Source: an uncultured Eubacteriales bacterium
GTDB taxonomy: Bacteria > Bacillota > Clostridia > Christensenellales > Aristaeellaceae
DNA length: 64,000 bases
Reading direction: 5' to 3'
Assembly: GCA_902793605.1 (NCBI GenBank)
Contig: CADBEB010000021.1
Location: forward strand, 1 to 64,000
Below the pieces are notes generated by a model. The model searched no databases and had not been told where the DNA came from. It saw nothing but the letters and a program-made list of their open reading frames with translations. This document shows, piece after piece, positions 25,352 through 33,822 of the stretch (position 1 is the first letter of the stretch; every line of letters begins with the position of its first letter). The translations under genes were made by a program, and so were the position numbers.

Positions 25352-26908
25352 TCACCTCAACGAGAAATCCTCCTTGTCTCTCGTAAGGTTCGGATTATAA
25401 TACGGATCCCCTTCCTCCAGCACCCGGTACCATTTCCTCAGAAAGCGGTTCGTCTCCCCGACGAAGAACCGCTTTTTTTCTTCTGTATCCTCGTCTGCTC
25501 CCCGGCTCTTGCTCTCGTAGTGGGTCAGCTCCGCCCACGGGGTCCAAACGATATTGTACCCCGCCTCCCGGATCCGCAGGCACAGGTCCACGTCGTTGAA
25601 CACCACGCTGAAGCTCTCGTCCAGCCCGTTCATTTCCTCGTACACCTTCCGCGGGATCATCATGCAGGCTGCCGTCACCGCGCTTACCTCCTGCGCGTAG
25701 CTCAGCCGCCCGTAATATCCTTTGCTGTCCCCGGCCTCTCCGCGGAAGTAATGCCCCGCCAGCATCTTGATCCCGATGCCGATCCCTGCGTGCTGGATCG
25801 TCCCGTCCGGGTAATACAGCTTTGCCCCGACCGCGCCGACATCTTCCCGCTGCGCGTACATCAGCATCTCCTGGATCCAGTCGGGACTCACGACCTCCGT
25901 ATCGTTGTTCAGCAGCAGGATCTGTTCTCCCTTCGCCTCCCGGAAGCCGGCGTTGTTCACCGCGGAGTAGTTGAACTGGCCTTCCCGCCGGATCACCCGG
26001 ATCCGTTCGTCCTTCCCGATCTCCTCGTAGTACCGGAAGGTCTCCTCGTCCTCGCTGTTGTTCTCGATGACGATGATCTCCCACTTCGGCCACGTCGTCT
26101 TTTCCCTTATGGAGTCGATGCACCGGGCCAGATCCTCCCGGTGGTCCTTGTTCGGGATCAGAATGGAGACCAGCGGTTCCCCCTCGATCGGGTCCTGCAC
26201 CCGCCGGACCGCAGGCTGGAACGTCTCACCGGCAGGAATCCGCCGGTAGAACAGGATCTTCGGGACCCGCTCGACCCGCTCGGCCGCAGCCGCCATCTGG
26301 ATCACCGCGTCCCACCGCTCCTCCGGACTCATCCCGGCATAGCCTTCTGCCCCGGCCTTCTTAAGCAGAGCCTTGCTGCATGCGAAAAACGCCCCGCACA
26401 CTTCGCATCCCCGCATCGTGTCCGGTCCGTACCCCGGCTTGCACCAGGGGCGGTTCAGCTTCGCCGGCAGTGCCGTGAAGAAGTCTTCGTCTGTGTAGAG
26501 AAATTCCGCCCCGGTCTCGCAGATCGCCTTCGCGATCTCATACAGCGCCCCCGGATACAGCCATCCGTCCTCGTCCATGAACACGGCGTAGTCTTCTGCC
26601 GTCTCCCCGTCCGTTTCTCCAATCTCGAATCGGGTGTATGTCTGTTCCCGCAAGCTCGAAAGGGCTTCTTCCCGCACCTTCCCGTCTGCGTTCTTTCCCA
26701 TTAGGATGATCTCGAACCGGATCGCCCGCGGCAGCGCAGCCGCCTGCGCCTTCCGCTCCCCCGGCGTCAGCTCCGGTCTCCGGGCAAGCTCCGCCCGGAT
26801 CCGTTCGGTCTCAGCTTTCTCCCGGATCCGTCGCTTCGCCTCTCCTGGCCCCACCGTCCGGCAGTGCTTCACAAACCGCAGCCACTGCCTCATCCTGCTG
26901 TTACTCAC
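25352..26908 (-). CDS. Glycosyltransferase family 2, two-domain
   Basis: A 518-residue cytoplasmic enzyme. Residues about 60-250 look like a degenerate GT-A fold (EIILMGKNADGK, YAVFMDEDGWLYPG, FLYTDEDFFT). Residues about 255-480 are a canonical GT2 domain: VSILIPNKDHREDLARCIDS, DXD-like LLLNNDTEVV, and FNDVDLCLRIREAGYNIVWTP. Rhamnosyltransferases and O-antigen GT2 enzymes often have this repeat-like build. It is the last gene of the minus-strand glycan cluster. Confidence 0.9.
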   Translation of the reverse strand: MSNSRMRQWLRFVKHCRTVGPGEAKRRIREKAETERIRAELARRPELTPGERKAQAAALPRAIRFEIILMGKNADGKVREEALSSLREQTYTRFEIGETDGETAEDYAVFMDEDGWLYPGALYEIAKAICETGAEFLYTDEDFFTALPAKLNRPWCKPGYGPDTMRGCEVCGAFFACSKALLKKAGAEGYAGMSPEERWDAVIQMAAAAERVERVPKILFYRRIPAGETFQPAVRRVQDPIEGEPLVSILIPNKDHREDLARCIDSIREKTTWPKWEIIVIENNSEDEETFRYYEEIGKDERIRVIRREGQFNYSAVNNAGFREAKGEQILLLNNDTEVVSPDWIQEMLMYAQREDVGAVGAKLYYPDGTIQHAGIGIGIKMLAGHYFRGEAGDSKGYYGRLSYAQEVSAVTAACMMIPRKVYEEMNGLDESFSVVFNDVDLCLRIREAGYNIVWTPWAELTHYESKSRGADEDTEEKKRFFVGETNRFLRKWYRVLEEGDPYYNPNLTRDKEDFSLR

Positions 26909-26967
26909 TCAATTCTTCTCCCATAAAACAAAATAAGCTGGATAGAAAAAACACGTAGGGGATCGAA

Positions 26968-27009
26968 CCGAAGGGGTAAACAGGGGGCGATCGGAAAGCC
27001 CCCTGTTTG
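26968..27009 (-). repeat. Family C hairpin
   Basis: Arms AAACAGGGGGC and GCCCCCTGTTT around the constant loop GATCGGAAA, next to CCGAAGGGG. It begins 9 nt after the stop of the GT4 gene on the minus strand. There is no T-run, so it is terminator-like but not a classical terminator. Confidence 0.7.
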
Positions 27010-27018
27010 AGTACCACG

Positions 27019-28293
27019 CTATCCCAAAATCTGACTCATCCGTTCCTTTATTGCTTCAGCGCAGGCCTTCATGCTGAGTTTCTTTGAAATATACTGAAAG
27101 CCTTTTTCCGCTTTCTCTTTATAGTACTCCGGCTCATCCCTGAGCCTCTTCAGGAACTTCGCCGCCTGATGCGCATCCGGTTCCGCCCACTGCATGGTGC
27201 CGTCGTCTCCCGGATACTCCCCGTTCACCGGCACCAGCTCATATCCCACCATGCATGCGCAGTCTTCATTCATGAATTCCGTGTTGGAACTCCAGTTCGT
27301 CGCCACGCACGGCGTCCCCAGCATCATCGCTTCCGCCATCACCAGGCCGAACCCTTCCGCCCGGTGCAGGCTGATGAACACGTCGCACAGCCGGATCAGG
27401 CTGTTCAGCTTCTTCTTCTCCATCCGCTCCGTGATCAGCACATATCCGGTCTTTCCGCCCAGGTGCTCCTCCACAAAGGCGATGTCCTCGTCCTTCGGGT
27501 TGTTGATCTTGATCACCAGCTTCGCGTGCTCCGGGTTCTCCCCGTATGCCTCCCGGAACGCGTCGATCGCCGCTCCCGGGTTCTTCCGTCCCGCCGCGCT
27601 CCGGCTGTCGAACATCATCAGCGCCAGGAAGTCCTCTTCCGAAAGCCCGAAGTCTGCCCGCGTCAGCTTCCCGTCGTACGGGGCTTCCATCCCGTAGGGG
27701 ATCACCGTCACCGGCTTGTCCGTCTCCTTCCGGACTGCCTCCGCGATAAACCCGCTCGGTGCCCAGATCTCGTCCACATAATCGAACATCGGTATCCAGT
27801 CCCTTGGTACCCGTTCCAGTTCCCACAGGAACACCCCGATGTTGTAGTGCCGGTCAAACTGCTTTTTCGGGAAGATCGCCACCGCGTACTGCCATTCCGG
27901 CGGATTGATATGCACCACGTTGATCGCGTATTTGTTCTCGACCGTCAGCCACCCGTCAAAGCTCCTGTCGCTCTGGGGCAGTTCCGCCACAAAGTCCAGG
28001 TTCAGCAGCGTGTGGGGGATCTTTCCTTCCTCCAGCGTCCGGGCATACAGCTTCGCCCCCTGGGAAAGGCCGATCTCGCTCCGGAACAGGCCGTACAGGT
28101 TGATCCCCTCCGGATACCGCCCCGGCTCATAAGGCTTCGGGATCTCCTCCTGCCGCACGACTTTCTTCTCCAGCGGCTTGCTTACCATATGCCGGATCCT
28201 GGCCGGGATCACCTTTTTAAACCAGGCATTCTCGTCGCGCATCATCTCCCTGATCCGCACCTTCACTCCATGCCTGATACTGTCTATACCCAT
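27019..28293 (-). CDS. Glycosyltransferase family 4 (GT-B)
   Basis: A 424-residue enzyme. The N-terminal domain carries GINLYGLFRSEIGLSQGAKLY; the C-terminal domain has the GT4 pattern MFDSRSAAGRKNPGAAIDAF and the nucleotide-sugar loop HRAEGFGLVMAEAMMLGTPCVATNWSS (E-x7-E type). Donor and acceptor cannot be read. It starts one base after the rmlB stop, so it is probably in one transcript with the dTDP-sugar genes. Confidence 0.9.
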   Translation of the reverse strand: MGIDSIRHGVKVRIREMMRDENAWFKKVIPARIRHMVSKPLEKKVVRQEEIPKPYEPGRYPEGINLYGLFRSEIGLSQGAKLYARTLEEGKIPHTLLNLDFVAELPQSDRSFDGWLTVENKYAINVVHINPPEWQYAVAIFPKKQFDRHYNIGVFLWELERVPRDWIPMFDYVDEIWAPSGFIAEAVRKETDKPVTVIPYGMEAPYDGKLTRADFGLSEEDFLALMMFDSRSAAGRKNPGAAIDAFREAYGENPEHAKLVIKINNPKDEDIAFVEEHLGGKTGYVLITERMEKKKLNSLIRLCDVFISLHRAEGFGLVMAEAMMLGTPCVATNWSSNTEFMNEDCACMVGYELVPVNGEYPGDDGTMQWAEPDAHQAAKFLKRLRDEPEYYKEKAEKGFQYISKKLSMKACAEAIKERMSQILG

Positions 28294-29313
28294 TTATCTG
28301 TTCCCGTACATCTTCTCGTAATAATTCTGGTATTCCCCGCTGATGATCTCTTCCCACCATTCCCGGTTATCCAGATACCAGGCAATGGTCTTCTTGATCC
28401 CATCGGCAAACTTCGTTTCCGGCAGCCACCCAAGTTCATTATGGATCTTGGTTGGGTCAATGGCGTACCGCATATCGTGCCCCTTCCGGTCCGTCACATA
28501 CGTGATCAGGCTTTCCGGCTTCCCCAGCTCCTTGCAGATCAGCTTCACGATGTCGATGTTCGCCATCTCGTTGTGCCCGCCGATGTTGTAGACCTCCCCG
28601 ACCCGGCCCTTGTGGATGATCAGGTCGATGGCCTTGCAGTGGTCTTCCACATACAGCCAGTCGCGCACGTTCTTTCCCTCGCCGTAGACCGGCAGGGGCT
28701 TGTCGTTCAGCGCGTTCGCGATCATCAGGGGGATCAGCTTCTCCGGGAAGTGATACGGCCCGTAGTTGTTCGAGCACCGCGAGATCGTGCACGGCAGCCC
28801 GTAGGTCCGGTGATACGCCATCACCAGCAGGTCCGCCGCCGCCTTCGAGCTGGAATACGGGCTGGATGTATGGATCGGCGTCTCTTCCGTGAACAGCAGG
28901 TCCGGCCGGTCCAGCGGCAGGTCGCCGTACACCTCGTCCGTCGATACCTGGTGGTACCGCGTGATCCCGTACTTCCGGCATGCGTCCATCAGCACCGCCG
29001 TCCCCATGATGTTCGTCTGCAGGAAGATTCCCGGATCCTCGATGCTCCGGTCCACATGGCTCTCCGCCGCGAAGTTCACCACGATGTCCGGCTTCTCTTC
29101 CTCAAACAGTCGGTATACCGCCTCCCGGTCGCAGATATCGTCCTTCACAAACCGGAACTGCGGGTTGTCCATCACGCCCTTCAGCGTGCTCAGGTTCCCC
29201 GCGTACGTCAGCTTGTCCAGGCATACGATCCGGTATTCCGGATACTTCCCCAGCATATGGAACACAAAATTACTCCCGATAAACCCCGCTCCGCCGGTCA
29301 CAATAATAGTCAT
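28294..29313 (-). CDS. rmlB: dTDP-glucose 4,6-dehydratase
   Basis: Converts dTDP-glucose to dTDP-4-keto-6-deoxyglucose. The 339-residue extended SDR has TGGAGFIGSNF at the start, DKLTYAGNLSTL, TDEVYGDL, and the YSSSK catalytic Tyr-Lys. I start at ATG 29313, directly before the Rossmann motif and behind GGAGGTACTGTCAA; the longer frame adds about 14 unsupported residues. rmlC and rmlA lie upstream. Confidence 0.96.
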   Translation of the reverse strand: MTIIVTGGAGFIGSNFVFHMLGKYPEYRIVCLDKLTYAGNLSTLKGVMDNPQFRFVKDDICDREAVYRLFEEEKPDIVVNFAAESHVDRSIEDPGIFLQTNIMGTAVLMDACRKYGITRYHQVSTDEVYGDLPLDRPDLLFTEETPIHTSSPYSSSKAAADLLVMAYHRTYGLPCTISRCSNNYGPYHFPEKLIPLMIANALNDKPLPVYGEGKNVRDWLYVEDHCKAIDLIIHKGRVGEVYNIGGHNEMANIDIVKLICKELGKPESLITYVTDRKGHDMRYAIDPTKIHNELGWLPETKFADGIKKTIAWYLDNREWWEEIISGEYQNYYEKMYGNR

Positions 29314-29349
29314 TTGACAGTACCTCCAAAAATAACTCAAATGATCAAA

Positions 29350-29440
29350 CTCCAAACTTTTCCCAGTAGCCGAAGGGGTTCAAAAAAACAACCTGAATAA
29401 TCAAACCCCAAACTTTTTCCAGTGGCCGAAGGGGTCCAAA
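29350..29440. repeat. Two partial family C elements
   Basis: GTAGCCGAAGGGGTTCAAA and GTGGCCGAAGGGGTCCAAA are two diverged copies of one arm-side of family C, each preceded by a similar AAACTTTT.CCAG run, spaced about 62 nt apart between rmlB and rmlC. Confidence 0.5.
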
Positions 29441-29469
29441 GAAACTTAAATAGTCAACCCCTGAACTCC

Positions 29470-29543
29470 CCGTGGTACTGTAGGGACGGTTCTCGCAGTA
29501 ACACGAATGTGGAACGAGAGAACCGTCCCTATCCGTACCACGG
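29470..29543. repeat. Family B inverted repeat
   Basis: Arms CGTGGTACTGTAGGGACGGTTCT (first 20 bases CGTGGTACTGTAGGGACGGT) and AGAACCGTCCCTATCCGTAC..CACG. Compared with the copy at 30147, both arms carry matching changes. Confidence 0.88.
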
Positions 29544-29546
29544 ACA

Positions 29547-30113
29547 TCACTTCAACTCTTCATACGTAAAGTTGCAATCACTCTCATCCAGCATCGGAGC
29601 ACCCATGTCTTTCTGACTCAGCAGCTCCTCCTTCACTTCTCCCCACTCAACCCCGATCGTCGGATCATCAAACCGGATTCCCCGGTCGCATTCCTTGCTG
29701 TACAGTTGATCCACCTTATACACAAACTCCACGTCGTCCGTCAGCGTCTTGAACCCGTGCCCGAACCCCCGCGGGATCATCAGCATCCGCTTGTTCTCCG
29801 CGCTGAGCTCCACAGCAACCCACTGTTTATACGTCGGACTGCCCTTCCGCAGGTCAACCGCCACGTCCATCACGGCGCCCTTGGTCACCCGCACCAGCTT
29901 CGCCTGCGCCATCGGCATGTTCTGAAAATGGATTCCCCGCAGGATTCCCTTCTGAGCGGAATAGCTCTGGTTGTCCTGCACGAAATCATAGTGCAGTCCC
30001 ATCTCCTCAAAGTTCCTCGTACTCCATGTCTCCATGAAGTACCCCCGCTGGTCTCCGAACACCTGCGGCTCAATGATATACACTCCGGGCAGTTTCGTCT
30101 CGATCTTCTTCAA
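29547..30113 (-). CDS. rmlC: dTDP-4-dehydrorhamnose 3,5-epimerase
   Basis: Epimerises dTDP-4-keto-6-deoxyglucose at C3 and C5. The 188-residue cupin has FGDQRGYFMETW, the catalytic His in GILRGIHFQ and Tyr/Asp-containing IPRGFGHGF...FVYKVDQLYSKE, all typical of RmlC. Its flanks are family B repeats, so expression may not be strictly coupled with rmlB. Confidence 0.95.
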   Translation of the reverse strand: MKKIETKLPGVYIIEPQVFGDQRGYFMETWSTRNFEEMGLHYDFVQDNQSYSAQKGILRGIHFQNMPMAQAKLVRVTKGAVMDVAVDLRKGSPTYKQWVAVELSAENKRMLMIPRGFGHGFKTLTDDVEFVYKVDQLYSKECDRGIRFDDPTIGVEWGEVKEELLSQKDMGAPMLDESDCNFTYEELK

Positions 30114-30146
30114 AGCTCATACCTCCAGACCTTATAAGCGACGCTT

Positions 30147-30213
30147 GTGGAACAAGGGGACGGTTCTCACAGTTACACGAATGTGGAACGAGAGAACCGT
30201 CCCCGCCGTTCCA
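30147..30213. repeat. Family B inverted repeat
   Basis: Arms GTGGAACAAGGGGACGGTTC and GAACCGTCCCC..CGTTCCAC. Relative to the 29470 copy, GTGGTAC/GTACCAC has become GTGGAAC/GTTCCAC and the A/T pair next to GGGAC is G/C. Confidence 0.88.
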
Positions 30214-30219
30214 CTCCCC

Positions 30220-30330
30220 GTGTCATTTCGACTAAGCGCAGCGCGTGGAGAAATCTCCCCCGTTTCATGCAACCCGTTCTGAAGGAGATCCCTCAACTGG
30301 GGATCCGGCCGGGAGATCCCTTGTAGGGTC
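30220..30330. repeat. Family A repeats, one intact and one degenerate
   Basis: GTGTCATTTCGACTAAGCG...GAGAAATCTCCC followed by GAGATCCCTCAACTGG and a further GGGAGATCCC, between rmlC and rmlA. Confidence 0.65.
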
Positions 30331-30336
30331 ATTGAC

Positions 30337-30490
30337 TTCCGCCGGTTCTCAGCGAAAACGAGCGCCAGCGAAGTTTAAGCGCTTGAACCGCTGCAGGAAT
30401 CACTAAGCGGGAGCGCTGACGCGTGCGGTGCGCGAGAGTCACGACTGTGACTCCGCGGTGCGCGTGCGTTTCCTTACCGAAATGGGACTA
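30337..30490. repeat. Repeat-like GC-rich block with palindromes (family D)
   Basis: Holds GCGCTGACGCGTGCGGTGCG followed downstream by GCGTGCGTTTCCTT, a segment that recurs at 56467-56500. It is interrupted here by the palindrome AGTCAC-GACT-GTGACT (30437-30452). No ORF of interest. With the family B and A copies it accounts for the 395-nt gap between rmlC and rmlA. Confidence 0.55.
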
Positions 30491-30508
30491 CCGGCATCAG
30501 GATCCCTT

Positions 30509-31393
30509 TCAATACCTTACTTTCCCTTCCGCAACCGCCTTCAGATGCGCCCCGTAAGGGCTCTTCCCGTACCGTTCAGCGGACTCAAGCAGCTTCTCCT
30601 TTGAGATCCACTGATTCACATAGGCGATCTCCTCCGGCGCGGAGATCACGATACTCTGCCTTTTCTGGATCATCTGCACGAAATCGGCGGCCTCCACCAG
30701 GCTGTCCATCGTCCCGGTGTCCAGCCACGCGAACCCGCGCCCCAGCCGCTGCACGTCCAGCCTCTCCTGCTTCAGGTACATGTCGTTCAGCGTCGTGATC
30801 TCCAGCTCGCCCCGCGCGCTCGGCTTCACCTTATGCGCCATGGCCGAAACTCCCCTGGGATAGAAATACAGCCCCGTGATGCAGTAGTTGCTCTTCGGGT
30901 TCTTCGGCTTCTCCTCAACGGACAGCACCTTCCCGTTCTCGTCGAACTCGACGATCCCGAACCGCTCCGGATCGTGCACATAGTACCCGAAGATCGTCGC
31001 CCGTCCGCTTTCCGCGTCCGCCGCGGCTTCCTTCAGAACCTTTCGGAACCCGTTCCCGTAGAAGATGTTGTCCCCCAGCACCATCGCGCAGGCATCGTCC
31101 CCGATGAACTCTTCGCCCAGCAGGAATGCCTGGGCCAGCCCGTCCGGGCTCGGCTGCACCTTGTATTCCAGGTGGATGCCGAACTGGCTCCCGTCCCCCA
31201 GCAGGTGCTCAAACCGTGGGGTATCGTCCGGCGTGGAGATGATCAGGATCTCCCGGATCCCCGCCAGCATCAGCGTGCTCAGCGGATAATAGATCATCGG
31301 CTTGTCGTATACCGGCAGCAGCTGCTTCGACGTCACCATCGTCAGCGGATACAGTCTCGTCCCCGCTCCCCCGGCCAGCACAATCCCTTTCAT
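30509..31393 (-). CDS. rmlA: Glucose-1-phosphate thymidylyltransferase
   Basis: Makes dTDP-glucose from dTTP and glucose-1-phosphate. The 294-residue protein has the short-type RmlA signature: [59 protein letters not shown] and [10 protein letters not shown]. rmlC and rmlB follow in the same direction, but no rmlD (reductase) is in the window, so the final sugar could be L-rhamnose with a distant rmlD or another 6-deoxy sugar. Confidence 0.96.
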   Translation of the reverse strand: MKGIVLAGGAGTRLYPLTMVTSKQLLPVYDKPMIYYPLSTLMLAGIREILIISTPDDTPRFEHLLGDGSQFGIHLEYKVQPSPDGLAQAFLLGEEFIGDDACAMVLGDNIFYGNGFRKVLKEAAADAESGRATIFGYYVHDPERFGIVEFDENGKVLSVEEKPKNPKSNYCITGLYFYPRGVSAMAHKVKPSARGELEITTLNDMYLKQERLDVQRLGRGFAWLDTGTMDSLVEAADFVQMIQKRQSIVISAPEEIAYVNQWISKEKLLESAERYGKSPYGAHLKAVAEGKVRY

Positions 31394-31417
31394 TGGAACA
31401 ACCCCTTTCTTCCTTAT

Positions 31418-31541
31418 GTGTCATCCTGAGCTTGCCGAAGGATCTCCCTCTCCCGGTGTCATTTCGACCAAGGCCAAAGGCCGCGTGGAGAAATCTCCCC
31501 CTCCCGGTGTCATTTCGAGCGAAGTCGAGAAATCTCCTTCG
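31418..31541. repeat. Three family A repeats
   Basis: Copies begin ATGTCATCC..., GTGTCATTTCGACCAAGGCC and GTGTCATTTCGAGCGAAG, each ending in GATCTCC or AAATCTCC, upstream of rmlA. Confidence 0.85.
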
Positions 31542-31568
31542 TCACACATTCCACCCAGTCAATCCCCG

Positions 31569-31636
31569 CGGAACAAGGGGACTGTCCATTTTGTTACGCT
31601 TTAGCGGAACCAAAGGGACTGTCCCCGACGTTCCGT
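31569..31636. repeat. Diverged family B inverted repeat
   Basis: Arms CGGAACAAGGGGACTGTCC and GGGACTGTCCCC.ACGTTCCG with a middle TTTTGTTACGCTTTAGCGGAA. The overall plan matches family B but the sequence is more divergent. Confidence 0.6.
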
Positions 31637-31651
31637 CGGAAAGCCCGTACC

Positions 31652-32890
31652 TCAATCCCTCTGATAAATATCCCGCGTGTAAACCTTTTCCATAACATCA
31701 GTCAGGCAACTGTCCATTCTGTTCGCTACGATGACCTGACTGAGCTCCTTGAACCGTTCCAGATCCCCGATCACCTTGCTCCCGAAGAACGTCGTCCCGT
31801 CCTCCAGCGTCGGCTCATAGATCACCAGCGTCACGCCCTTCGCCTTCAGCCGCTTCATGATCCCCTGGATCGAGCTCTGCCGGAAGTTGTCGCTGTTCGT
31901 CTTCATCGTCAGCCGGTAGATCCCGATGACGATCTCCTTCTCCTTCGCCGGGTCGTACCGGTTGTCGTCGCTGTATCCGTATCCGCCGGCCTTCTGCAGT
32001 ATCCGGTCGGCGATGAAGTCCTTTCTCGTCCGGTTGCTCTCCACCACCGCCGTCATCATGTTCTGCGGCACCTGCGCGTAGTTCGCCAGCAGCTGCTTCG
32101 TGTCCTTCGGCAGGCAATACCCGCCGTAGCCGAAGCTCGGATTGTTGTAGTGCGTCCCGATCCGCGGATCCAGGCACACGCCCTCGATGATGCTCTTCGT
32201 ATCCAGCCCGTTCATCTCCGCGTACGTGTCCAGCTCGTTGAAGTAGCTCACCCGCAGCGCCAGGTACGTATTCGCGAACAGCTTGACCGCTTCCGCCTCC
32301 GTCCGGTTCATCAGCAGCACCGGAACGTCTTCCTTCAGCGCCGCTTCCTTCAGCATCCCCGCGAAGATCTCCGCTGCCTTCACCTGCTCCGGATCCTTCA
32401 TGTCCGTCCCGACCACGATCCGGCTCGGATATAGGTTGTCGTATAACGCCTTGCTTTCCCGCAGGAATTCCGGGCTGAACAGGATCCGGTCCGTCCCGTA
32501 CTTTGCCCGTACGCTCTCCGTATACCCCACCGGGATCGTGCTCTTGATCACCAGCCAGGCCTGCGGGTTCGCCTTCATCGCCAGCTCGATCACGCTCTCC
32601 ACAGCCCGCGTGTCGAAGAAGTTCTTCACCGGGTCGTAGTTCGTCGGCGCGGCGATCACGATATAGTCCACCTCGCGATACGCGCTTTCCCCGTCCAGCG
32701 TCGCCGTCAGGTCCAGCTCCTTCTCCGCAAAGTATTTCTCGATGTATTCATCCCGGATCGGGCTCTCCCGCCGGTTGATCATCTCCACCTTCTCCGGCAC
32801 GATGTCGACCGCCTTCACCGGATACCGCTGGCTCAGCAGCACCGCCATGGAAAGCCCCACATACCCCGTTCCCGCAACTGCGATCTTCAC
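31652..32890 (-). CDS. ugd: UDP-glucose 6-dehydrogenase
   Basis: Oxidises UDP-glucose to UDP-glucuronate. The 412-residue protein has the N-terminal Rossmann start [28 protein letters not shown], the catalytic Cys in [14 protein letters not shown] and the C-terminal UDP-binding domain, resembling the short E. coli type. GTG start. It would supply glucuronic acid for an acidic glycan. A related nucleotide-sugar dehydrogenase activity cannot be excluded. Confidence 0.93.
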   Translation of the reverse strand: MKIAVAGTGYVGLSMAVLLSQRYPVKAVDIVPEKVEMINRRESPIRDEYIEKYFAEKELDLTATLDGESAYREVDYIVIAAPTNYDPVKNFFDTRAVESVIELAMKANPQAWLVIKSTIPVGYTESVRAKYGTDRILFSPEFLRESKALYDNLYPSRIVVGTDMKDPEQVKAAEIFAGMLKEAALKEDVPVLLMNRTEAEAVKLFANTYLALRVSYFNELDTYAEMNGLDTKSIIEGVCLDPRIGTHYNNPSFGYGGYCLPKDTKQLLANYAQVPQNMMTAVVESNRTRKDFIADRILQKAGGYGYSDDNRYDPAKEKEIVIGIYRLTMKTNSDNFRQSSIQGIMKRLKAKGVTLVIYEPTLEDGTTFFGSKVIGDLERFKELSQVIVANRMDSCLTDVMEKVYTRDIYQRD

Positions 32891-32911
32891 CGGCGATCCT
32901 CCCTTTGAGTG

Positions 32912-32944
32912 TTTTTAGTGTTTTAGTGTTTTAGTGTTCAGTGT
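32912..32944. repeat. Short tandem TTTTAGTG repeats in the ugd leader
   Basis: AGTGTTTT recurs three to four times with 8-9-nt spacing just upstream of the ugd start. Such simple repeats can vary in number between strains and alter leader length. Confidence 0.7.
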
Positions 32945-32997
32945 CGGCATTTTCGCCCGAATAACTCTGTCCTGAACGCACAGACTTTTACATATAT

Positions 32998-33026
32998 ATA
33001 ATACCACAAAGCATGATTTCTTCCAA
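32998..33026 (-). promoter_or_regulatory. Predicted ugd promoter
   Basis: Minus strand: -35 TTGGAA (33021-33026), 17-nt spacer, -10 TATTAT (32998-33003), followed by an AT-rich stretch. It gives a leader of about 100 nt. Confidence 0.65.
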
Positions 33027-33095
33027 CTGCAACAACGGCAGCATATATAAAACATGCTGCCGGAAAGCCCTCGCTTTGGTTTAGTACACATAGTA

Positions 33096-33774
33096 AACAT
33101 CCACCGGCCTAGCCGGTGGCTTTTCATATGCGGGCATAGCCCTAGATTACTAGCTTGCGCCCTCGCAGGCGCAAATACGATCTGCCAACCGCGCAGGCTG
33201 TTACTTGCTACCCGTAAACGGGTTATCGCTGGACTTTTCCAACATTGTTAACTGCTCTCCCATCTTGTCTTCATCCAACTGGTGCCTGATGTATTCTGCA
33301 ATCGCTTTCGTGTTCTTCCCGACTGTGTCCACATAATATCCTCTGCACCAGAATTCCCGGTTTCTATACTTGAACTTCAGTTCCCCGAATGCTCTTTCCC
33401 TTCAAGTATCCCATAAAGCTTGACACTGCTACCTTCGGTGGGATGCTTACCAGCATGTGTATATGATCCGGGCATACTTCTGCTTCATGGATCTCTACAC
33501 CCTTCCAATCACATAGCTTCCTCAGTATCTTTCCGATTTTCCTCTTCTTCTCTCCATAAAACACCATCCTTCGATACTTCGGCGCAAACACTATATGATA
33601 TTTGCAGTTCCATCTTGTGTGTGCTAAACTCTGTAAGTCGTTAGCCATCTAATGACCTCCTTTTGCGCCTTTGCAGTTGGCAGACCGCAGAGGCATTATA
33701 GCAAAAGGAGTTTCCCTATCATATGTAAAGCTATAAGCTTTCCCGAACCCCACGCCTAGCGTGGGGTTTTAGTG
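33096..33774 (-). mobile_element. IS200/IS605-type insertion sequence, degenerate
   Basis: About 0.68 kb, bounded by subterminal hairpins CCACCGGC.CTA.GCCGGTGG (near 33100-33119) and CCCCACG.CCTAG.CGTGGGG (near 33749-33766), as expected for elements moved as single strands by a Y1 transposase. A single tnpA is inside and no tnpB. The right junction abuts a terminator, with TTGAT next to the element on the minus strand as a possible target site. Confidence 0.85.
33201..33648 (-). pseudogene. tnpA: IS200-type transposase TnpA, frameshifted
   Basis: The N-terminal 88 residues are intact (NDLQSLAHTRWNCKYHIVFA, and the HUH motif in CPDHIHMLVSIPP). After GYLKGKS the frame breaks into IRGTEVQV and stops at about 33364. 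In another frame the rest of the protein continues (FGELKFKYRNREFWCRGYYV, DTVGKNTKAIAEYIRHQLDE) with the catalytic Tyr region, to a TAA at 33201. Compared with the family, a short segment (residues normally like SSLMIFDKH) is missing at the break, so a small deletion probably caused the shift. Confidence 0.88.
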
Positions 33775-33776
33775 AA

Positions 33777-33808
33777 TCAAAAAGTCAGCGGTCCGAAGAC
33801 CGCTGACT
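33777..33808 (-). terminator. Terminator of the surface-protein gene
   Basis: Minus strand: AGTCAGCGGTC, loop TTCG, GACCGCTGACT, then TTTT. A perfect 11-bp stem about 15 nt after the stop of the surface protein, immediately beside the IS200 end. Confidence 0.93.
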
Positions 33809-33822
33809 ATTTATGTTTTTTG

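Noticed and set aside
27169..29400. Plus-strand open frame of 743 codons
   Set aside because: Antisense to a GT4 gene and rmlB, both unmistakable; low-complexity His/Arg/Leu translation.
30420..30480. GC-rich palindromic block as a replication or attachment site
   Set aside because: The block recurs at 56467 without any integrase or replication gene near either copy, so a dispersed repeat is the simpler reading.
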